Shown here: piece by piece, positions 1-5,700 of the stretch
Layout of the letters: each line of letters starts with the position of its first letter
Numbering within the stretch: the first letter of the stretch is position 1
DNA from: Oceanospirillales bacterium
Lineage (GTDB): Bacteria > Pseudomonadota > Gammaproteobacteria > Xanthomonadales > SZUA-36
NCBI GenBank assembly: GCA_003232965.1
Contig: QIKG01000083.1
Coordinates: forward strand, 1-6,673
Direction: 5' to 3'
Length of the DNA: 6,673 nt
The notes under the pieces: model-generated
The model's input: the letters and a program-made list of their open reading frames with translations, nothing else
What the model was told of the DNA's origin: nothing
The model's database searches: none
Translations under genes and position numbers: made by a program

Positions 1-1236
1 TTCCGGATTTTCCATGCGGACGGGGCTTGCGTGGTGGTGCTGGGGGAATGGTGACTCTGGGTAGATTAGTGGTATCAACCTGATTCATCGGGATTCGATA
101 ACCAATCAATTTTTCGATATCCGGCAAATAGATAGCAGAATTCTCACAGGCAAAACTAATCGCATCGCCCTTGGCACCTAAGCGAGCAGTCCGCCCTACC
201 CGATGCACATAATCTGCGGCGATCTGCGGCAGGTCAAAATTAATCACATGGGTTACATCGGGAATATGCAAACCACGGGCAGCGACATCTGTGGCAGCCA
301 ATATTTTCAATTCGCCATCATGAAACTGGCGTAGCAGGGTTTGGCGTTTGCGCTGGTGTACTCGGCCGGATATTACCCCAGAACTAAAACATTACCCCAG
401 AACTAAAACCATTGGCGCGCAGGGTGCGATCAACCAAGTCGGCGCCGGACCGGGTATTGCTGAAGACCATCACATGTGAATTATCTTCCATCTCATTTAG
501 CAGATGTACCAATAATTGTAATTTTTCCGAATTCGCTGGATAAATAACCGACTGCACAACATTATCTGCAGTGACTTTCTCGCCCTCAATGACTATCATT
601 TCCGGGTCGTTCATGTAGTCGTAAGCCAAGAGTGGCTGAGAACATCAGGCTTTGTCGACGATCTGGCTTTGGCAACCGGCGTAGAATAAAACGAATATCA
701 TCAATAAAACCTAGGTCGAACATACGGTCGGCTTCATCCAGCACCATAACCTCGACTCCAGCGAGGGAGTAAACTCCCTGTTTGGCGAAATCGATGACCC
801 GACCCGGCGTGCCGATCAGAATATCAAAACCGGATTGCAGTGCAGTGCGTTGTTTTTCATAATCAACCCCGCCATAGGCCAAGCCGAAAGTTAAACCAGT
901 GTGCTTTCCCAGAATAACTGCGTCATGGTGGATTTGCAAAGCCAACTCACGCGTGGGTGCAATCATTAATGCACGAATTTTATGCGGCTTACCTGCTTCA
1001 GACTCCACTGCAGGTGCCGCTAATAGCTTATGAAAAGTCGCCAGCAAAAAGGCTGCCGTTTTACCGGTTCCTGTCTGTGCCTGCCCGGCTACATCTTTGC
1101 CCGCTAGAGCTATAGGTAATGTGCCTGCCTGGATTGGCGTACAAAACTCAAATCCTGCGTCTTTTACACCTGCTAGAATTTCCGGCTGCAGGTCAAGGCT
1201 ATCGAAACGAACATCAGATAAAGGGTTACTGCTCAT
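1..1236 (-). pseudogene. rhlB: Broken rhlB, ATP-dependent DEAD-box RNA helicase of the degradosome (3-prime end outside window)
   Basis: RhlB unwinds structured RNA so that RNase E and PNPase can degrade it. Reading starts at ATG 1236, preceded by a GAGAA stretch. The first 203 residues carry the whole first RecA-like domain: Q motif CTPIQ (32-36), motif I AQTGTGKT (53-60), PTRELA (94-99), TPGR (143-146), DEAD (167-170) and SAT (200-202). The frame is then lost at about 627-631. A second frame (629 down to the duplication) continues with AYDYMN and motif IV VMVFSNT. A third frame (376 down to 2) holds ATDVAARG, HRVGRTAR and a basic, proline-rich tail like that of RhlB. Joined, the pieces span the family length of roughly 420 residues. 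Every motif is still recognisable and the codons look normal, so the damage is recent or is a sequence error. The divergent trxA-rho neighbourhood supports rhlB over other DEAD-box paralogues. As written, only a 216-residue N-terminal product would be made, lacking domain 2 and therefore inactive as a helicase. Confidence 0.9.
372..409 (-). repeat. Perfect 19-bp tandem duplication inside rhlB
   Basis: The unit ATTACCCCAGAACTAAAAC occupies 372-390 and again 391-409 with no mismatch. On the coding strand the second copy puts a TAG stop (384-386) straight after the residues GFSSGVMF. Removing one copy restores a continuous frame reading GFSSGVISGRVHQRKRQ into the helicase C-terminal domain. Nineteen is not a multiple of three, so the duplication alone would inactivate the gene. 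Confidence 0.95.
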
Positions 1237-1375
1237 ATTTTTCTCATTCTCAGGACCAACCCGACTGCGCCTAGCAGCCCGTTTGAATCACTATAATTAT
1301 TAGATACAGAGAAGTTTTATTAAAAACACTTGATTTTCACTTCACTGACCACGATATTAGTAGGTAGAAATTATT

Positions 1376-1407
1376 ACCTGTGGGAAGAAAACTTCCCATC
1401 TGCAGGT
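1376..1407. promoter_or_regulatory. Palindromic site upstream of trxA (possible operator or leader hairpin)
   Basis: TGGGAAG (1381-1387) and CTTCCCA (1392-1398) are perfect inverted arms around AAAA. They are flanked by a second matched pair, ACCTG (1376-1380) and CAGGT (1403-1407), with TCTG bulged on one side. No T-run follows, so this is not an intrinsic terminator. The centre lies about 35 bases before the start point expected from the TATACT box at 1412, a usual place for a repressor or activator site. If transcription starts further upstream it would instead form a hairpin in the leader. No specific regulator is recognised. Confidence 0.45.
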
Positions 1408-1475
1408 CAATTATACTAAACAAACCGGCACTAAATACTCGGCGTCTTAAATACGCCACCGGCCAATGATACAGC

Positions 1476-1480
1476 AGGAG
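1476..1480 (+). promoter_or_regulatory. trxA ribosome binding site that fixes the GTG start
   Basis: AGGAG lies six bases before GTG 1487. It sits inside the longer reading frame that could begin at ATG 1466, which has no comparable site in front of it. Starting at GTG gives the N-terminus MSENIKNIT, in register with E. coli thioredoxin (MSDKIIHLT). Confidence 0.85.
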
Positions 1481-1486
1481 AACTCT

Positions 1487-1813
1487 GTGAGCGAAAATAT
1501 CAAGAATATTACTGAAAGTGAATTTGATTCTGAAGTCCTGGGCGCGAATGGCCCGGTGCTTGTAGACTATTGGGCGGAATGGTGTGGACCCTGCAAAATG
1601 ATCGCGCCGGTACTGGAAGAACTTGCCACTGACTTTGGTGACAAGATCACTATTACCAAAGTAGATGTCGATACTAATGCCGCCATTGCCCAAAAATACG
1701 GCATCCGTGGCATTCCAACACTGATGATCTTTAAAGATGGCGAAGTCCATTCTACCCGCGTTGGTGCGGCTACCAAGGGTCAGTTAAAAGAATTTATCGA
1801 AGCCGCTGTCTAA
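1487..1813 (+). CDS. trxA: Thioredoxin 1 (TrxA)
   Basis: Cytoplasmic disulfide reductase of 108 residues (E. coli: 109). It reduces protein disulfides, for example in ribonucleotide reductase and methionine sulfoxide reductase, and is recycled by thioredoxin reductase. The active site WCGPC is at residues 32-36. The buried acid D27, the cis-proline of GIPT (P77) and the conserved tail KGQLKEFIEA are all present, so the fold and catalytic site are complete. The GTG start was chosen over ATG 1466 because of the ribosome binding site between them and the match to family length. The gene lies divergent to rhlB and upstream of rho, as in enteric bacteria, but a strong terminator separates it from rho, so the two are probably separate transcription units. 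No frameshift or missing residue is seen, unlike in rhlB. Confidence 0.98.
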   Translation: MSENIKNITESEFDSEVLGANGPVLVDYWAEWCGPCKMIAPVLEELATDFGDKITITKVDVDTNAAIAQKYGIRGIPTLMIFKDGEVHSTRVGAATKGQLKEFIEAAV

Positions 1814-1848
1814 GCTAAATCGATTCTTAACCCACTATAAACTCACCT

Positions 1849-1895
1849 AATATAAGCCTCCGTTAATTACGGGGGCTTATATTTAATCAGTTTTT
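1849..1895 (+). terminator. Intrinsic terminator of trxA
   Basis: A 14-bp stem pairs AATATAAGCCTCCG (1849-1862) with CGGGGGCTTATATT (1870-1883), with one T-G wobble and a 7-base loop. TTTTT follows at 1891-1895, a few bases after the stem. It ends the trxA transcript before the rho leader begins. Confidence 0.85.
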
Positions 1896-1955
1896 CTGGA
1901 CTGTGACCCAACAACTGTGTTAAATTGACCTATCTTCTTGGCGGACCCGCCGGAT

Positions 1956-2070
1956 TTGCTTCAAAACCACCCAAAAAAAATATAGTTAAATAAAACAATT
2001 TACCCCCAATTGCGCCTGATTTTCAATCGGCCTCAACTTAAACCTATAATCAACTTAAACAAACAACTTC
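1956..2070 (+). promoter_or_regulatory. rho promoter candidates and G-poor leader
   Basis: Two promoters are plausible. One is TTGCTT (1956-1961), a long 19-base spacer and TATAGT (1981-1986). The other is a perfect TATAAT (2045-2050) with a weak -35 TTCAAT (2022-2027), which would leave a leader of only about 14 bases. From about 1990 to the start codon the sequence is rich in C and A and has very few G, the composition Rho prefers for loading. An 11-bp direct repeat TCAACTTAAAC lies at 2033-2043 and 2050-2060. rho is known in E. coli to attenuate its own leader; the same control here is inferred from composition only. Confidence 0.4.
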
Positions 2071-3327
2071 ATGAATCTATCTGATCTAAAGCAAAAATCC
2101 ATCTCTGAACTATTTGAAATCGCCACTGAAATTGGCATTGACAATGTTGGCCGATCCCGTAAACAGGACATTATTTTTAATATCCTTAAAAAAATCGCGC
2201 GTAAAGGCGACGACATTTATGGCGATGGGGTGCTTGAAATCCTGCAGGATGGCTTCGGCTTCCTGCGCGGGCCCTCTAGTTCTTATCTCGCAGGCCCGGA
2301 TGATATCTATGTGTCCCCGAGCCAAATCAGACGCTTTTCCTTGCGTACCGGCGATATGCTCGAAGGCAAAATCAGGCCACCTAAAGACAGCGAGCGTTAT
2401 TTCGCCCTGCTCAAGGTTGAAAAACTGAACTATGAAACACCTGATAAAGCCAAACACAAAGTTCTGTTTGAGAACCTGACCCCTGAATTCCCGCGTAAGC
2501 AGTTAATTCTGGAACGCGGAAACGGTTCGACTGAAGATATCACTTCACGCATTATTGATTTAATGTCACCCATTGGTAAGGGCCAGCGCGGCTTGGTGGT
2601 TTCACCGCCAAAAGCCGGTAAAACATTAATGCTGCAAAACATCGCCGCTAGCATCCGTGCTAATAGCCCCGATTGTAAAATGTTTATACTGCTGATTGAC
2701 GAGCGTCCGGAAGAAGTTACAGAAATGATGCGCTCAGTGGATGCCGAGGTTATTTCCTCAACTTTTGATGAGCCAGCAACCCGTCATGTACAGGTAGCCG
2801 AAATGGTGATTGAGCGCGCTAAGCGCCTGGTTGAGCATAAACACGATGTAGTGATCCTACTGGATTCCATCACCCGTCTGGCGCGTGCCTATAACACGGT
2901 GGCACCATCATCTGGCAAGGTTCTCACCGGTGGTGTAGATGCTAACGCCTTGCAACGCCCAAAACGCTTTTTCGGTGCTGCAAGAAATGTAGTGGAAGGT
3001 GGTTCGTTGACCATTATTGCAACAGCATTAGTCGATACCGGTTCGCGCATGGATGAAGTTATCTATGAAGAATTCAAAGGTACGGGCAACATGGAAGTAC
3101 ACCTGAGCCGGCGCATTTCAGAAAAACGCGTATTTCCAGCTATCGATATTAACAAATCCGGCACCCGTCGTGAAGAACTAATGATCGACCAGGATCTGAT
3201 CCAAAAAGTATGGATTCTACGCAAAGTACTGCATCCCATGGATGAAATCCAGGCGATTGAATTTGTATTGGATAAGATGAAAGCCACTAAAACCAATGAT
3301 GAGTTCTTCAACTTTATGAAACGTTAG
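2071..3327 (+). CDS. rho: Transcription termination factor Rho
   Basis: Hexameric ATP-dependent RNA translocase that ends transcription by pulling RNA from RNA polymerase. It has 418 residues (E. coli: 419). The N-terminal RNA-binding part carries the RNP1 motif GFGFLR (61-66). The motor domain has Walker A SPPKAGKT (178-185, K184), the catalytic region DERPEE (E211), Walker B VVILLD (D265), the Q-loop around SSGKVLTGG (280-288), the R-loop near VDTGS (321-325) and the arginine finger R366. All occupy the same positions as in E. coli. The start gives MNLSDLKQKS, in register with the family, yet no Shine-Dalgarno sequence precedes it; the bases before ATG are AAACAAACAACTTC. Translation may therefore depend on an unstructured or very short leader. 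No insertion domain is present and the gene is intact. Confidence 0.98.
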   Translation: MNLSDLKQKSISELFEIATEIGIDNVGRSRKQDIIFNILKKIARKGDDIYGDGVLEILQDGFGFLRGPSSSYLAGPDDIYVSPSQIRRFSLRTGDMLEGKIRPPKDSERYFALLKVEKLNYETPDKAKHKVLFENLTPEFPRKQLILERGNGSTEDITSRIIDLMSPIGKGQRGLVVSPPKAGKTLMLQNIAASIRANSPDCKMFILLIDERPEEVTEMMRSVDAEVISSTFDEPATRHVQVAEMVIERAKRLVEHKHDVVILLDSITRLARAYNTVAPSSGKVLTGGVDANALQRPKRFFGAARNVVEGGSLTIIATALVDTGSRMDEVIYEEFKGTGNMEVHLSRRISEKRVFPAIDINKSGTRREELMIDQDLIQKVWILRKVLHPMDEIQAIEFVLDKMKATKTNDEFFNFMKR

Positions 3328-3343
3328 TGATTTATTTATCGTA

Positions 3344-3375
3344 TTAAAAAACCCGGCAAATGCTGGGTTTTTTAA
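3344..3375. terminator. Bidirectional intrinsic terminator after rho
   Basis: TTAAAAAACCCGGC (3344-3357) pairs with GCTGGGTTTTTTAA (3362-3375) through 14 bp with one G-T wobble and an AAAT loop. The T-run works for rho on the plus strand. The A-run gives an equivalent U-tract for the lipoprotein remnant arriving on the minus strand. It lies 17 bases after the rho stop codon. Confidence 0.93.
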
Positions 3376-3425
3376 TGCCTGCTATCGGTGATAATACATT
3401 AAAGCACTACCTCTATTTCAATCTA

Positions 3426-3600
3426 CTAGCCACCACCCTCAACTTTCTTAGCCACTTTTTTAACATCTTTATCAACTTCATGAGCGGCCTTATCAATGCT
3501 CTTACCCATTTTTTCCATTGGGCCTTCTTCTTACTTACAAGATACCAGTGAAAGGCTGAATGTCATAATAAATAACTACAAAAACATTGCTTAACTTCAT
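3426..3600 (-). pseudogene. Remnant of a small entericidin-like lipoprotein gene
   Basis: ATG 3600, preceded by a GGAG ribosome binding site, begins MKLSNVFVVIYY. Dropping one T in the TTATTTATTATG stretch (about 3565-3575) joins it to MTFSLSLVSCK, making a complete lipoprotein signal peptide with lipobox LVSC. Two codons after the cysteine a TAA stop (3531-3533) interrupts the frame. Beyond it EEGPMEKMGKSIDKAAHEV and a lysine-rich amphipathic tail ending in VEGGG run to TAG 3426. The design of lipobox, EGPMEK and a short charged helix resembles small envelope lipoproteins of the entericidin kind, whose exact role is mostly unknown. Repaired, the product would have about 57 residues. Two independent lesions make a pseudogene likely. 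It converges on rho and shares the bidirectional terminator. The family assignment is by resemblance only; the reading of the broken frame is the firmer part. Confidence 0.6.
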
Positions 3601-3701
3601 TACTCTGCTCTCCACTCGTATAAACAATTAGAAACACTAACTCTCGCAGATATCCGGCCTGACAGCAAATACCATTAGCTCAAGCACCTTTTCCAAAGAT
3701 C

Positions 3702-3735
3702 GGGTAGGAGGCGGGATTACTCCCGCCGTCCTCCC
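3702..3735 (-). other. Group II intron domain VI with branch-point adenosine
   Basis: On the minus strand GGGAGGA (3735-3729) and GGCGGGA (3727-3721) pair with TCCCGCC, TCCT and CCC around a GTAA loop (3720-3717). One adenosine at 3705 stays unpaired on the 3-prime side, seven nucleotides from the intron end counted inclusively. That is where the lariat-forming branch point of domain VI normally lies. Confidence 0.8.
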
Positions 3736-3736
3736 A

Positions 3737-3770
3737 CACCACCGGGCATACGGTTCCGTACCACGGCGGT
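3737..3770 (-). other. Group II intron domain V (catalytic core)
   Basis: The 34-base hairpin begins directly after the maturase stop codon. ACCGCCG (3770-3764) pairs with CGGTGGT (3744-3738). An upper stem TACG/CGTA carries a GAAC loop, and a two-base bulge sits on the 3-prime side as in other domain V structures. The lower stem contains CGC, the triad form reported for group IIC in place of AGC. The fold was drawn by hand and the exact register of the bulge is uncertain. Confidence 0.7.
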
Positions 3771-5042
3771 TCATGTAACACTGTTGAGCCGATGGTATTG
3801 ATCCATCAGCGATACCAGACCAAGACGAGCAAAGAACTTCAACGGCAAGGCCTGATTCAAGTGCGAAGCACCCGAGTTCCACCACGGGCCACGCCCGTTG
3901 GTAGCACTCAGCCACGCTCTTTCCTCAGATAATCCCAACCGTATCAGCCTCTTGGCCCGAGGCGACGGACGTTTCCATTGCCGCCACAATATCTTTCTCA
4001 GATGACGGCGTATCCAGCCGTCCAGTTCCTCGAAGATACCTTTAACTCCCGCATAACGGAAGTAATTTACCCAACCCCGAAGCTTCGGAGTCAGAGCAGC
4101 AATGGTCGTCCAGATGGAGCGACCTCTGCCAGACCGGAACAGCATCTTAAGCTTGGCTTTGAGTCGTTGTATTGACTTTCTGGCCACTCTGAGACGCACA
4201 TTATATTTCCGCTGGCATACAGAATAACCCAGGAAGACTCGCTTCCAAGGTCGATCTACAGCACTCTTTTCCTGATTGACCCGCAACTTAAGTTGCGTTT
4301 CCAAGAATCGAGTCATCGAGGCCAGTACCCGCTCTCCCGCCCGTCTGCTTCTGACATAGATATTGCAGTCATCAGCATACCGGCAGAAGCGGTGACCCCG
4401 CCGCTCCTCCAGTTCCAGATCCAGATCGGTCAGCAGGATATTCGACAGCAGTGGAGATAAAGGCCCGCCTTGCGGCGTACCCTCGCTCCGGGTTGTCACA
4501 ACCCCGCCTTCCATCATGCCAGCCCGAAGATAACTACGGATCAGTTTAAGTACCCGCTTGTCTTTGACCTGACGCGCCACCCGCGACATCAGAATGTCAT
4601 GGTTGACCCGGTCAAAGAACTTCTCCAGATCGGTATCCACTACCCAGCGCCGGCCTTCTTCAATGTAGCTGCGCGCCTGTCGTACCGCTTGCGCGGCACT
4701 CCTGCCCGGTCGAAAGCCGTAGCTGTGGTTCGAGAACGTCTCTTCAAACACAGGACTCAGAACCTGATGCAGGGCTTGCTGGATAAGTCGATCTTGCACA
4801 GTGGGTATCCCCAACATGCGCTTCCCACCACCGGGCTTGGGTATCTCTACCTTGCGCACCGCCAAAGGAGAATATCGACCTTCCTGCAACTGCTCCTTGA
4901 TCTCAGGCCAGTTCGCCTTCAGGTAGGCTTTTAAATCCCCCACCATCATGCCATCTATGCCCGGCGCTCCCTTATTTCGGAGCACCCGTTCATAGGCCCG
5001 CATCATGTTGCCTCGTTCCAGTACCGCCGACATCAGTTCCAT
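3771..5042 (-). CDS. ltrA: Group IIC intron reverse transcriptase/maturase
   Basis: Intron-encoded protein of 423 residues that helps the intron RNA fold and splice and copies it into DNA at new sites. The RT domain shows NKGAPGIDG (23-31), EIPKPGGGKRMLGIP (66-80), YGFRPGRSA (108-116), the DTDLEKFFD motif (136-144, catalytic D138), GTPQGGPLSPLLSN (188-201), YADD (222-225) and FLGY (270-273). The maturase X domain follows (RGWVNYF, about 322-328). The protein ends with GPWWNSGASHLN (385-396) and GLVSL, typical of class C. There is no HNH endonuclease domain, which is normal for this class. GAGGGG lies five bases before ATG 5042, and an in-frame TGA four codons upstream fixes the start region. 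All catalytic residues are present and the frame is intact. It has no retron- or DGR-specific partners around it. Confidence 0.95.
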   Translation of the reverse strand: MELMSAVLERGNMMRAYERVLRNKGAPGIDGMMVGDLKAYLKANWPEIKEQLQEGRYSPLAVRKVEIPKPGGGKRMLGIPTVQDRLIQQALHQVLSPVFEETFSNHSYGFRPGRSAAQAVRQARSYIEEGRRWVVDTDLEKFFDRVNHDILMSRVARQVKDKRVLKLIRSYLRAGMMEGGVVTTRSEGTPQGGPLSPLLSNILLTDLDLELEERRGHRFCRYADDCNIYVRSRRAGERVLASMTRFLETQLKLRVNQEKSAVDRPWKRVFLGYSVCQRKYNVRLRVARKSIQRLKAKLKMLFRSGRGRSIWTTIAALTPKLRGWVNYFRYAGVKGIFEELDGWIRRHLRKILWRQWKRPSPRAKRLIRLGLSEERAWLSATNGRGPWWNSGASHLNQALPLKFFARLGLVSLMDQYHRLNSVT

Positions 5043-5620
5043 GTCGGCCCCTCATCTCATGGGAGTTGGCCTCAACCGCCGTGATCCTTGTTGCCTTGAC
5101 CGGGTATTCTTGCGGATACCGCCCGCTACCTTTCCCAGCAAGAAAGTGCTTTTCAGTACTTCTATCTGCAACTGCTATGATCATCGAGGTTAAAGTTTCC
5201 CAATCCGTCTTACATGTTCAGCCCTTCAGTTATCGGTTAATAACCTACTATGGCCTCTGCTGACTTCTGATAATCCATCCCACCACCTTACGATAGTGGT
5301 AGCCAATGGCAAATCATCAGAGCTCCCAGGGTAATGCACGTGACCTTCACACTTATACCCGCCGCATTTACGTCCACAGTTTCCGTACAAGAACCGGGCT
5401 TTGAAGATATTGGACTTCTCACCCACTGTGACCGCCTCATATGCGATTTCTGTTCGTCGAGCCAGTGCTTTGCCTTCAGCTTCCTTCAGATTCCACCTCG
5501 CGGTGGACACCCTTGCCGTTCGGCTAACCGTTCCCCTTGTCGGGCCGGTAGCGGACTTTCACCGCCAAGTCATCCAGTCACCACCACAGTGGACCGGAAC
5601 AGCGCCATGCCTGGCGCACC

Positions 5621-5649
5621 AAAAAAAAGACCCGACGATAGCCGGGTCT
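5621..5649 (-). terminator. Intrinsic terminator of the surface protein gene, and intron target
   Basis: On the minus strand AGACCCG (5649-5643) pairs with CGGGTCT (5634-5628) around an 8-base loop and is followed by a T-run reaching 5621. It lies about 50 bases after the stop codon at 5701. The group IIC intron begins two bases after the T-run, so the hairpin and U-tract remain whole and most transcripts probably stop before the intron. Confidence 0.9.
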
Positions 5650-5700
5650 CATCCATTTCATATTACTAGTTCAATAACACCAGAACCTAGCAGCTTCCTT

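Larger units (their letters stand above)
1237..1486. promoter_or_regulatory. Divergent rhlB/trxA control region with candidate promoters
   Basis: This 250-base stretch holds no gene. For trxA two promoters can be proposed. One is TTGATT (1330-1335), a 17-base spacer and GATATT (1353-1358). The other is a good -10 box TATACT (1412-1417) without a clear -35. For rhlB the minus strand has TATAGT (1290-1295), also without a good -35. A GGCGT/ACGCC inverted repeat (1441-1445 and 1453-1457) lies just upstream of the trxA ribosome binding site. Promoter assignments rest only on consensus matching. Confidence 0.4.
3699..5619 (-). mobile_element. Group IIC intron, complete, inserted after a terminator
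   Basis: A retroelement of about 1.92 kb that splices as RNA and moves through its reverse transcriptase. The 5-prime end at 5619 reads GTGCGCCAGGCATGGCGC, a typical group II start. Positions 5043-5619 contain no gene. They correspond to domains I-III and the start of IV of the ribozyme, including the hairpin TCCACC-GCGA-GGTGGA (5492-5507, minus strand) with a GNRA loop. The encoded protein sits in domain IV (3771-5042), then domain V and domain VI, and the element ends in CGAT at 3699. Class C is indicated by insertion directly after a terminator U-tract, a short protein without an endonuclease domain, the GPWWNSGASH ending and a CGC triplet in domain V. All parts look intact, so the intron may still be mobile. 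The 3-prime boundary could be off by one or two bases. Confidence 0.88.

Noticed and set aside
1466..1486. ATG 1466 as the trxA start
   Set aside because: It would place the AGGAG ribosome binding site inside the gene and add seven residues absent from thioredoxins; GTG 1487 fits better.
1337..1750. 137-codon minus-strand frame across trxA
   Set aside because: It is antisense to an unmistakable thioredoxin and has no recognisable domain.
1940..1951. GGCGG-AC-CCGCC inverted repeat as a terminator
   Set aside because: The loop is too short and no T-run follows; the trxA terminator lies earlier at 1849-1895.
3360..3551. 63-codon plus-strand frame with a hydrophobic product
   Set aside because: It starts inside the rho terminator and is antisense to the lipoprotein remnant, whose lysine codons read as Phe/Leu on the other strand.
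3637..3915. 92-codon minus-strand frame
   Set aside because: It overlaps the end of the maturase in another frame and runs through domains V and VI of the intron RNA.
4470..4934. 154-codon plus-strand frame
   Set aside because: It is antisense to the reverse transcriptase core motifs and has no ribosome binding site or known domain.
3771..5042. Reverse transcriptase as a retron, DGR or defence RT
   Set aside because: The maturase X domain, the class C ending and the flanking domains V and VI identify an ordinary group IIC intron protein; no template repeat, effector or msr-msd structure is visible.
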